Assembly: GCA_013350335.1 (NCBI GenBank)
Contig: CM023535.1
Location: 33,698,991 to 33,762,990 of the forward strand
Origin: Chimonanthus salicifolius
Lineage: Eukaryota; Streptophyta; Magnoliopsida; Laurales; Calycanthaceae
Direction: 5' to 3'
DNA length: 64,000 bases
The position numbers were made by a program, and so were the translations under genes. Below the pieces are notes generated by a model. The model did not search any database. It saw only the letters and a list, made by a program, of their open reading frames with translations, and was not told the origin of the DNA. Below, one piece after another: positions 48,001 through 58,277 of this stretch. Numbering within the stretch: the first letter of the stretch is position 1; every line of letters starts with the position of its first letter.

Positions 48001-48865
48001 ACTGATTTTTGGGTTTGATTTAAGAATCAAATACATGTTATTGAAAGGATTATAAACCTGTATCTAAATGTTAGAAAAGGCTGAAGTTTTTATGGTCTAA
48101 ATCATTGGATTAAAAGATGGAAATGGACCATTGGGTTCGGCCACTTTGCATGGCCGAACCCCATGGAAACAAGTGGTTGATGTTGATGGTTTTTGGAAAT
48201 TAAAACCATATAAAATTGGGACTGTTATTAGATGTTAGCATTAGTTTTAAAATCATGTTTTAAGAAGGTTAAAACATGAATATGGATGATTGATTCAGAC
48301 CTAAGATAAATGATTGATTATTTCAAAACCAAAGGTCATAGTGTTCGGCCAATGAGCATGGCCGAACCCTATGAAATTGGGTTGGTTTTTAGATGAATTT
48401 TTAAAGGGTTGAACTCGGTAATAATATGTTGTTTATTACATGATGATTGGAGGTTTAAAAATAGTGAAAATAATCATTGGGTTCGGCCACCATGGAGGGC
48501 CGAACCCCATGTAAAATATTGTTGGTTTTCATGTTGTGAAACATGGAAACCATGGACTTTTATGGACTGTTTGGATGAATTTAATTAGATGGTTTCTAAG
48601 TGGTTTAAAGGCAGCAATATGATACTGATATTGCATGTTTAAATAACGCCTAAAGCATGTGTGAAAGATCAAAACATGGGCATAGGGTTCGGCCACATTG
48701 GATGGCCGAACCCCATAAAAGTATTTGATATTTGGTATGGTTTTTGGAGAGATAAAAACCATACCCATAGCGGTGAGTGTTTATGTAATTAAATGAAAGT
48801 AAGATTGTTGTTTTGGGTTGGCCATAGGATGGCTAAACTATGTGTTTAACATGGCTAAGGGGTAG

Positions 48866-48986
48866 TGTAACGCCCGCCCCTTTTTTACCGTAAAATCAGA
48901 GTACATTTTTTTTTTTTTTTTTCTTTTTTTTTTCTTTTTTTTTTTTATAAAAGTGACAAAGGGCGCGGACGTCACGACGCGAGTTA
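48866..48986 (-). repeat. Element D left inverted arm (U5 end of its LTR)
   Basis: TGTAACGCCCGCCCC, ACCGTAAAATCAGAGTACA, an interrupted T tract (17 T, C, 10 T, C, 12 T), then GTGACAAAGGGCGCGGAC and GTCACGACGCGAGTTA. It matches the reverse complement of 52595-52714 with one base change near the tip and one-base changes in the homopolymer runs. Confidence 0.93.
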
Positions 48987-51900
48987 AGTTCCGAGCTTCT
49001 AAAGCCCGGCCCTTAACTGGCCAACCCTACGCGTGCGTGGAACATAAGTCCACGAGTACGGTTCACGCGTAGCAAGTAAGCTCACGGAACATAAAAATAA
49101 ATGCGGATGATCATAGAACTATCCTACCAGTTCTTCAGATAGCAGGGAAGAAATACCCAATTAATTACGAAAATGCCATTATACTGTATTATCCAAAATA
49201 ATACCTAAACATAGCAAACTACCTAAATTATTACATTTCCGACAAGCTAACTATACAAATACATCTTTTCCAAAATAAAGTACAACAAAATAATTAATCC
49301 GCCTCCCCAAGCTCCTAAGCTTGGCTTCCGTCTCGCCCTTCCGGTCCGCCATCTCCTGCATTGTCAGCTAGGGTAGAAGTATGGCGTTAGAACAACGCGC
49401 CCAGTAGGATTCCGAGTAGGGCTAGCACATGGGTTAGTAATAACCATATACAGATAATAACACAATGAAAACTATAAACCACCATATACTAAAATATAAG
49501 TAAATGATATGCCATGGGTGTCAATGTTATGAATCCCACCCATCATTCCTACCATATACTGTCATATCCCTCTTGACGGAAAAACCTCGTCAAGATCTGT
49601 CCAATCGTAAAATATCCCCCTTGACGGCAAAGCCTCGTCAAGGTGTCCCCATGCCTGTTCTCGGTCGCCCCGACGGAGCATGGACTCCGGTTTGTTTATT
49701 TTTTTCTGCCCATGCCATGCATGAGATGTAATGCATTATGCTATGTAATATGTATATTCCATAGTCATAATATAGCCTTCATAACTTAGCATATAACTCA
49801 TAATCTTGCATTATGCCATATAAGATACATAAACCATGATTTAAAGCTCATCATAAAATAAACCATAAAATTCCCAAAATAAATCAATGAAACCATCACA
49901 CAATCCATGGCTTACAAAAAGGTAGGAATCCTACCGAATACCGACTCGCGTCCTTTTTCGTTTTCGTCTTATAATTCCGGTCGCCAATCGCGCACCGTTT
50001 GCGATGTCCCGATACCTTATTATACAGTACCAAATCAGTCCATATTTTATCCACGATTAAGTCCCTAACTTATCACAAACTTAGATCCATTTATGTACCA
50101 TTAACCATGTCATATGATCATTAAAATTTGCCATTTAATTAATCTAACCCTTATTCATTTAAACACATACCAAACCCCATACTTAGCCCACCATTTGATC
50201 CATACTCTTTGATCCCTTAATGACCATTAACTAAGTTATAAGATTATCAAGAATTAGCCCTCAACTTAGCCTCATTAATGCATGGACATAGATCCTAAAC
50301 TTAGCCCATAGCATGACCTACAAATGGGTCATTAATTACGGTTTTGCCACTACCTCTCCTATGTTTAATCATTCATTTAATCCATGTATAATTAAGTCCA
50401 TACTTGATCTATAACCTACATCCATTAGTGACCCATCAACCATATCATAGAATTATTAAAATCAGCCACTTAATTGACTTCATCCCCATTCATTTAATCA
50501 TTTACATAAACCCTAATCTTGGACCATAAAATGGTTCTCATATGAATCATGGGTTCGGCCATACACCATGGTCGAACCCATGATGTCTTTTCCTTATCTT
50601 TCATTGGACCTATTTACATTACTTAGGCCCAAAATGAATCCTCCCATGAGGGATTTTACATCATGCTTTTAAAACTATCATTCTTCACCATAATTGAGTC
50701 CATTAACTTACCCTTATTCCATTCATTCTTCATGGTTCCAAAATACTTGATTCATCATTCATAGGTGATATTCAAGACATAAAAACATTCACCTTCATTC
50801 ACCACTTTTGAGGCCATTAAAATATTTACATTCATCCATGGATTCCATCATAAAAACTTTTTTCAAAAATTAGCTACATTTAATCATTAAAATCTTAAAA
50901 CCCTAATTCATTCTCCATGGCTTCCATTCTTATAAAACCCTAAAAATCATACATCAATTACCATGGGGTTCGGCCACAGTACATGGCCGAACCCTATGGT
51001 CCATCAATCCACTTCAAAACCCATACTCCCATGCCTAATCCATTTTAATTACATAATGTTCTTAATCCTTTTTTTTTTTTTTTTTTTTTTAACCTAATTT
51101 ACCCATTTAGGGTTTTGTCCATTTTCATCCTTCCATTGTATGGATTTGAGATCCAAGGCCTATGATGTTTTGGCCATCACCAAATCCAAGAAATGGATTC
51201 CAAATCTTAAACCCTAAAAAAAAAATCCAAATCTCTTGTTTTAGAAATACTCACAATCCGGTTGGCTCCTCCGACTTTCTTTCTCCTCTTGATCTCCTTG
51301 GCCTTCTCTTCTCTTCTTCTCCTTGATCTTTGGGTTAAGATGCTTGATCAAGATGGAGTCTCCAAGGTTTGGGTTTGGCTAAGGTAGGGTTAGATTTTGA
51401 GAGAGGGAAGAGAGGAGATGATAGGAAGAACTACCCAAAGTCTTGAGTGATGGACTTATGCTTGCAATTCCTTCTCTTTTCTTCTCTTCTTCTTCCAAGT
51501 TTTTTTTTTTTTTTTCTTTTCCTTGGTGAGGGACGTTCTTGAGAGAGTAAGAAAGAGAGAAAGAAAAATGAGAGTGAAATGAAGAGAGGAGAGAAAAACC
51601 TATCTCATTTTTTTGGTTGGGTAATTAATTCCTCTACCTACCACACATAGATTAATGTGTATTAGTGGTGGTAGTTGGGCTAAAACCTCTATCCTTAGCC
51701 CATAGTTTAAACTTGTGTTTCTTTAAGTAGTTTGTGTTTCTTAGAGTGGTTTTGACCATTTGACCATTTGACCATGATTAGACTAGAATTAACTTAATTA
51801 ATTAGGTTATTAAATTAAGCTAATTAACTCCCACTTATCTCTTTTAATTTCCTTAATTCTTTCTCCATTACTCCACCCATGGTTGACTAAATCAACCATG

Positions 51901-52265
51901 GTGGCCGGCCCCACCAATCCTTGGTCCAATTAATATTAATTTAGACGATTTAATTTCCAACTCAATCCATTTCTCTTATTGGATCACCATTGGGCCCATG
52001 GCCCAATAACATTTCCCACTAGCCCATTTACCTTAGAGCTTAACCATCTTGACCCATTGGGTCCCAAATGGGTATTCGACCCAATTTGACCATTCTTGAC
52101 CCATTTAAATAAATTTAAATCCAAACCATAGTCTATTGGGCCACACTTGGGCCTTTATCCAATTTTGGCCCATTTACCATTTACTCCACCAATTTTCTAA
52201 TTTTCACCATAAAAAAAATAAATAATAACACATATATATTACTTTACAAATTCCGGGCCATTACA

Positions 52266-52280
52266 ATACAATCCTCTTTT
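52266..52280 (-). other. Element D polypurine tract
   Basis: The minus strand reads AAAAGAGGATTGTAT directly before the LTR start TGTAATGGCCCGG. Confidence 0.8.
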
Positions 52281-52327
52281 AAAATTTTCGTCCCGAAAAT
52301 TCGAGCGAAGTAGAGGTTCAAAACATC

Positions 52328-52594
52328 TTACACAAAGAGTTCCGGATGAGAGGCTCTCATCTCCGACTCAAGTTCCCAGGTGGTTTCTTCATTACCATGT
52401 CGTTCCCATACCACCTTAACGAACTGAATGGCCCGGTTCCGCAACACCCTTTGCTCGGTCCCGACTATTCTGACCGGCTTTTCCACATATGTCACATCGC
52501 TTTGCACATCGATGTCTTGAATATTCAATACATGTGAAGGATCAGGGTTGTACTTCCTCAACATAGACACATGGAATACATCATGTAATGATGA
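52328..52594 (-). pseudogene. Element D pol remnant: chromodomain-like C-terminus
   Basis: An 80-residue frame ending ELFV-TAA, with LRKYNPDPSHVLN, DVTYVEKPVRI and VVWERHGNEETTWELESEMR, highly similar to the end of element A gag-pol. Homology to the A and B internal regions continues up to about 52594 (the DVFHV codons) and stops exactly where the inverted U5 arm starts. No complete protein is possible. Confidence 0.9.
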
Positions 52595-52714
52595 TAACTC
52601 GCGTCGTGACGTCCGCGCCCTTTGTCACTTTTATAAAAAAAAAAAGAAAAAAAAAAAGAAAAAAAAAAAAAAAATGTACTCTGATTTTACGGTAAAAAAG
52701 GGGCGGGCATTACA
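52595..52714 (+). repeat. Element D right inverted arm
   Basis: Begins TAACTCGCGTCGTGACGTCC and ends GGGGCGGGCATTACA. An A tract with two G interruptions (11 A, G, 11 A, G, 16 A) mirrors the left arm. Junction with the pol remnant lies at GATAACTC, with a few bases of possible microhomology. Confidence 0.93.
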
Positions 52715-55515
52715 GGTAGAGCCAATTGGTATTTAAATAATGGACATTATTGAGCAAAAGAACCATAAGGGTTCGGCCATGAGTATGGCCGAACCCCATG
52801 CACTGTTTTCATGGATCATTTTATGGATGCGTATGGGATTTAAGATGGAATTATGTTTACTGATTTGGTCGGCTAAAACATGACTGAACCATGTTAAGGT
52901 TGTGGGTAAGTTGTAGAGTTTAATCAAGGTATTGGTAGCAATGGCATGTTTGTAAATAAGGGTCACAATCATGAATTGGTATTTGTGGACTTAGACTCAA
53001 AAATGGGAATCAAATAAAGTAAGGGATTAAAGTTGGTCCATGATTTATATGAATAAGGTGACGGATCTCTGTGACGGTGCACGACTGCGAGCGGTGACCG
53101 GATAAAGCCTAAGAAAGAACAGACGCTGAAGTGATTCTTCATTAGGTTTCCTACCTACTTGTAATCACAGTTTTACTCCAATTTTCTTATGAGACTCTTG
53201 TTTTATTATATGTGTTTCAAATGATATATTATGCATTAACAAATGGCATACAGGCATTGGCATCTCATGCATAGACATGGGATTATGAATGAGTTCTACA
53301 GTGTTTCAAGTTATGAGTTACGTCCTCCTTCGGCGGTGCAAGTCACGCCAGGAAGAGTAACATGATGATCATAGTCACTATGGTCTCCTTAGGCGATGAG
53401 AGTCCCGCCAGGAGGACTCATACGTGATATGAATCAATCAGTGATGAAGTGATGAAAGTGTGTTGTAATTTACCTTGTCGGTGCAAGGCACGTCAAGTGA
53501 TGGCTATGAATGTACAAGATGGGGGTGGCTCATTGCATGTGCATACTTCATAGCATTGTTTTGAAGAGATGAAAGTGTATTGTGATTTACCTTGTCGGTG
53601 CAAGGCACGTCAAGTGATGGCTATGAATGTACATGATGGGGGAGGCTCATTGCATGTGCATATTTCATAGCATTGTTTTACCTGTTTTTACTGATCATGT
53701 ACTATGATATATATGTGCATGTTTTATATGCTAATGATGTGGTAGCCCTGATTCGGGAACCTACTGGGCGCGTTGATCTAACGCCCTAATTCTATCCTCA
53801 GAGGAGAATGCAGGTACAAGTAAAGGGAAGGGAAAGGTCGTTGACTGGGAGAGGAGCCAAGCCTAAGCGCTTGAATGTTAGACTGGACTACTTTATATTA
53901 CTGTCATTCGAACTATTTTTGTTGGACATGTAATAATTCATTACTTGCTATGGTTTGATTAGGTTAATAACCTTTGGATCGTTGATTTATCTTAAGTAAT
54001 GTCTGAAACTGTTACTTGCTATCTAGTCTTTCTATTCCGCAATTAATCTAAGTTATTCCGCATGTTGATGGTAGTTCCATGTGTGATTCATTATCATGGT
54101 TTAGTCCATGTACACATGGGTGGCCAGTTAAGGTTCAGACTTGGGTACTCTGAACTTAACTCGCGTCGTGACGCCGCCCGTTCTCTTTCGATGTTTTATT
54201 ATTACTTTTAAAAAAATAAATTAGACTCTAAATTCTCGGAAAGGGCGGGGCGTTACAATAATGTCCTTAATCCATTTATTTTTTCTTAACCCTAATTTAC
54301 CCATTAGGGTTTTGTCCATTTTTCATCCTTCCATGGGATGGATTTGAGATCCAAGGCCCATAATGTTTTGGCCACCACTAAATCTAAGAAATGGACCCCA
54401 AATCTTAAACCCTAAAAAAATCCAATCTCTTGTTTAGAAATACTTACAATCCATCGGCTCCTTCGACTTTCTTTGCTCCCTTCGGACTCCTTGGCCTCCT
54501 CTCTTCTTCTTCTCCTTTGTTGGTTGGCTAGGATGCTTGATCAAGATGAAAAACCTCCAAGTTTGGGTTCGGCCATCATGGGGTGTGTTTGAGAGAAGGA
54601 GAGGAGAGGAGAGGATGGTGAAGAAGAAGATACTATGGCTTGATCTTGGAGTGTTGGCCAAGCTTGGCTTCTTTCTTCTCTTCTTCACTTTTTCTTCCAA
54701 GCTTTTCTTCTTCTTTCTCTTGGTGTGGGACGGCAGTGTGGGAGAGCAAGAGAGGGAGAGAGTGAAATGGGAGAGAATGAAAATAAAAACCCATCTTATC
54801 CCAAGGTTGCTTAAGTTATACTCAACCATTAACTTTCCCACCAACCACATGGGATATTTTTCATGCTTTATGGTGGTGGTTGGGATAAACCACCACCAAG
54901 CCAACGTTTTTGGGTGTTAAAGATAAGATGGCTTTTGGTCTTCCATTTGACCACCTCATTTGATTAGCTTAATTAATTAGATCATTAGGTTAATTAATTC
55001 CCATTTAACTCAATTCCATTTGCTTAAATTCCCTTCATGCATACACCCATGGTTGACCAATTCAACCATGGTGGCCGGCCCCACCAATCCTTGGTCCACA
55101 CGCCACCTCACTTGGTAAGGTGGAGGTGGGTCCCAATCAGCCATGTCACCTTGGTCAACTCATCACTAACTTAGGTGATTTAATTTAATCCATTTTCAAC
55201 TACTTGGATCACCATTGGGCCCATGGCCCAATTACATCCACCTCCTACCCATTTACCATAGAGTTTAAATCATTTTGACCCATTGGGGTCCCGGATGGGT
55301 ATTGGGCCCCATTTGACCATCCTTGGCCCAATTGACCATCAGTGACCCTTTAAATGATTTTAAATCCAATCCATGGTCCATTGGGCCATACTTGGGTCTT
55401 TGTCCATATTCTGATCCATTCACCATTTATTCCATCAAATTTCTCAATTTCCATCATTAAAACAAATAATAGCCACATATTCATTGATTTAAAAATTCCG
55501 GGCTATTACACAAAA

Positions 55516-56901
55516 CCCCTTGGGGGACTTAACCAGATAAAAGACTATGGTTGTAAATGGAAATGAACATAGGATGCGTAGGGGTGGATGGAAATCAAAT
55601 GGATCATCGGTTTAATTTATTTATGTGTAATAAGGTAACAGGATTTCACAAAAGGTGTACAATCGGCTTGACGTGATCGGTGATCGGTTGTTGGATGAAA
55701 ACGCAAGGACTCGATATTTGGACGTTGGTAGGATTCCTACCTTATTGATACACTAGATTTATGTATATGTGATGGTCTTTACTTCTATGTTAATTTTGGT
55801 ATCAAAGTACTATGTTTCAACTATGGGATTTTAATGCTATGATGTTTATTATTACATAGCATGTTTGCACTTGCATCTCATGCATGGCATGGGAAGGATC
55901 AAATGAGGGGAGTCCACGCTCCATTCAGATTTCCGATAAACAACCGTGGGGAGGAATCCACTCTGGTTCCAATGGATGTATGATTGAATTGTAACCGGAG
56001 TCTACGCTCCGTTCAGTGGGACCGATAAGGTATTCGTGAGGAGGGATATACTGTGTTTGAAATGTAACTGGAGTCCACGCTCCGTTCGGTAGGATTGATA
56101 AGGTATTGTGGGGAGTCGTGACAATACCTTGATGTGGCTTGAACATCAAGAGGATACTATGTGATTGTGATATGATTGATGGGTGGGAATCATTGGCATA
56201 TGACCCCATGACATGGCATTACATTGGCATGATTTTGTTATGAGTATCATGCACTGTTTTGGTTTTATCAGCATGATTATGATCTCTATTATCATGCTCT
56301 ATTTTTGGGTATTATGCTTTACCAGTACGGTATGATGTATTGTATCTTGATTTTAAACTAATCCTTTGTGTATAACCCTACTCAGAATAGTTACTGGGCG
56401 CGTTGACTAACGCCCTACTTCTACCTTAGATGATGGTACAGGGAACGGAATGGACGATGGACACGAAAGGAGCCAAGCTTAGGAGCTTGGGCAGCTTATT
56501 ACTTATTTTTAAGTTTTAGTTTCGGACAGTGTGTTTGAGTTAATTGCACTTTGGGATTGTAATGACTTAGATATTATTTTTGCTATGGTTTGACCTTACA
56601 TTCGGATATTTAGTTCAGTTAAGGTTTGGGTGATTGACTTCCTTGCTAAGTAAAGCATACGGTTGGTTTATGTAATCAAATGATATTTCCGCAATGGGTT
56701 TATTCCGCAAGTATAACTTTAATGCGTGTGAACTGTTTTAGTGGACTCGGTCCACGTACACGTATGGTTGGCCAGTTAAGAGCCGGGCTTTGGAAGCTCG
56801 GACTTAGCTCCCGTCGTGGCATCCCGCTCTCTATCACTCTTTATTTAAAAAAAAAAAATAGACTCTTATTTTCAGCGAGTGGAAAGGGGCATGCCCTCAC
56901 A
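55516..56901 (+). repeat. LTR H, third segment
   Basis: Completes H after solo LTR F. It contains AATAAGGTAACAGG in the TATA region (about 55630), three units of a GGAGTCYACGCTCC repeat near 55907, 55997 and 56070, the conserved hairpin near 56397 (CTGGGCGCGTTGACTAACGCCC), the CAGTTAAGAGCCGGG block and a final GGGGCATGCCCTCACA that looks like a decayed GGGGCGTTACA end. The text around 55905-56345 is the reverse complement of the start of LTR X. Confidence 0.75.
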
Positions 56902-57991
56902 AATGGGCCGAACTAGGCTGGGCTTGAAAATGGGCCAGGGAAATGGCCTAGGCCGAAGGTCCGGGCCTGCCAGAAGTGGGTAGGGCCAAGTCGGGTCAGG
57001 CCTGTCAAAAGTTAGCTGGGCCAGATCGAGCTGGGCCAGACCCGAACCAGTCCACTGGGCCTGGGTTGGGTCGAATCAAGTTTGAACCTGGCTGGGCCAG
57101 ACTGGTCTTGGGTCGGGTTAACTCAGGGGCCTGAGTTGAGTCCACTCGGAGACTCGGCTGAGCCAACTCAGTTGCACAACTGAGTTGGAAAAGGGGAAAA
57201 AAGGATAATTCAACGAAAACCTAGGAGAATCGAGGAAAACGGCAGAAATCAGAGAAAATCGGAGAAAACTGAGGAAAACGGCGGAAATCAGAGAAAAATG
57301 GTGGAAAAATCAAGAGAGAATGCTGAAAAGAAGAGGGAAAAACGAGAGAGAAAGAGCGAGGGGAAAGAGAGAAGAAGAGGGTACCGAGCAGGAAGAAGAG
57401 GAATGGAAACTATCCGACGAAAATCCAAAATCCTGGACGGTGATGGTGTTTGGGGAAAACTACAGTGGGAAGCGACTAGCGGGTCAAGGAATCGAGAAGG
57501 AAGAAGAACAATGAGAGGAGGAGAAGAAGTTGTACAGAGAGAATATACTTGAAAATGGGGAAAGATGGGGGTATCATGCGAGAATAGGGCTGCAGGAGGG
57601 TTACAGCGGCTGCTGCCTCTTAGGATTTGGAGATGAGAGGAAGAAGGGGTGAGCGGCTGCACTGTAGCTTAAATGCTACACTGCAGCGGAAATTTAAGGG
57701 GTTTTTTTTACATCTCTTTTCAAAAGAGGAGAAAAAAAGGGTTGAAAATCTGAAAGATCTCGAGTGCTGAACGTCCAGCGAGAAAACGTGACTTTTGAAC
57801 AAATTTTCATGACAAATACGCAATAATTATTAAATTACCAAAATACCCTTCGAGTTCCCGAACTCGAAAACAGGCAAACTAGGCCCACTATGGCGCCCAC
57901 ACTCTCCTCACTGCTACCATGGTCCCAAAAACAACTCTGAGATCCTAAAATCTCTCCGAAAATTAGAAAAAAATCGGAGCAGGTCATTACA
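56902..57991 (-). repeat. GC-rich LTR-like fragment of an unidentified element
   Basis: The first 300 bp is dense in GGGCC/TGGGCCAGG words, then a purine-rich stretch (about 57180-57560, GAGAAAA and GAAGAAG repeats), then normal composition ending CGGAGCAGGTCATTACA. Read on the minus strand that end is TGTAATGACCTGC, a common start of plant Ty3-type LTRs. I find no matching other end and no target-site duplication, so it may be truncated on the left. Frames 57288-57662 and 57298-57552 are low-complexity Arg/Glu or Ser/Pro text, not convincing genes. Confidence 0.45.
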
Positions 57992-58277
57992 AAAGTGTCG
58001 TCCATTCATGAGATCCAAAAATTATTTTCTTTGTCAGGTGCCATCTTTCTCAAACATATGTGAGAAATTTTGAATTTGAATACATAAACTCCACTCACAT
58101 ATACTTTGAGAGAAAATAACCCAGCCTCTAAGCGTTAATCTTTCTGAGAGATATCTAGGGAGGTTTGTAGTCAAAGGGCATTTTCCAATGTTGGGTACGA
58201 AACTTGTGTCCATTTGGAAAAGAAAACTAATTTTAATATTGACTAAGCACGCGCTACACTCCGAATATAAGTCTTAT
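57992..58277 (-). repeat. Segment inverted relative to 61325-61610
   Basis: Reverse complement aligns with the spacer of the J pair: ATTCATGAGATC, CTCACATATAC near TGAGAGAAAAT, and TTTGTAGTCAAAGGGCATTT against its mirror at 61400-61415. It also contains mirrored TATGTGAG/CTCACATA words. Non-coding; probably untranslated internal sequence of element J. Confidence 0.7.

Larger units (their letters stand above)
48866..52714 (-). mobile_element. Element D: aberrant chromovirus insertion with inverted identical U5 ends
   Basis: A 3849-bp insertion in LTR E with perfect GGTAG duplications (48861-48865, 52715-52719). Structure left to right: a complete minus-oriented LTR 48866-52265 (about 3400 bp, ends TGTAACGCCCGCC and CCGGGCCATTACA); a polypurine tract and the last part of pol, 52266-52594; then about 120 bp that is the inverted copy of the LTR's own U5 end, 52595-52714. 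The 5' LTR, PBS, gag and most of pol are missing. Both outer ends therefore carry the same terminus instead of one U5 and one U3 end. See the separate entries for the arms. Confidence 0.9.
46688..54257 (+). mobile_element. Solo LTR E (plus-oriented), interrupted by element D
   Basis: E is 46688-48865 plus 52720-54257 (about 3.7 kb), from TGTAACACCCTAA to GGGCGGGGCGTTACA, with perfect ATAAT duplications at 46683-46687 and 54258-54262. It aligns with solo LTR G throughout. Reading across the D insertion, GGTAGAGCCAATTGGT resumes the same text as GGTAGAGCCAATTAGT in G near 42465, which proves the nesting. Contains TTCGGCC palindromes (about 47913-48720, 52776), minisatellites at 53320-53430 and 53495-53665, and the hairpin near 53768. 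Confidence 0.93.
44102..55510 (-). mobile_element. Solo LTR F (minus-oriented), interrupted by LTR E and element D
   Basis: F consists of 44102-46687 and 54263-55510 (about 3.83 kb without the insertion), from TGTAACGCCCGCCC to TTCCGGGCTATTACA. Flanking duplications are CGAAA (44097-44101) and CAAAA (55511-55515), one C-to-T type mismatch at a CpG. The two halves align with the uninterrupted LTR of element D (48866-52265), for example AATTTACCCATTAGGG at 54293 against 51096. No PBS, PPT or coding sequence belongs to F. Open frames 44594-45749 and 54434-55566 are incidental. Confidence 0.88.

Noticed and set aside
54434..54920. Overlapping open frames of 156 (minus) and 127 (plus) residues
   Set aside because: They lie in LTR F in a TTCTTCTT/GAAGAAG-rich tract; the homologous part of the D LTR (about 51200-51650) does not keep either frame.
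57298..57552. Open frame rich in Arg, Glu and Lys (84 residues)
   Set aside because: It is a translation of a purine-rich low-complexity stretch; the overlapping frames on both strands are equally open and there is no domain or gene context.
56887..57996. Target-site duplication around the GC-rich fragment
   Set aside because: The five bases outside the two candidate ends (GGGCA and AAAGT) do not match, so a bounded insertion is not claimed.
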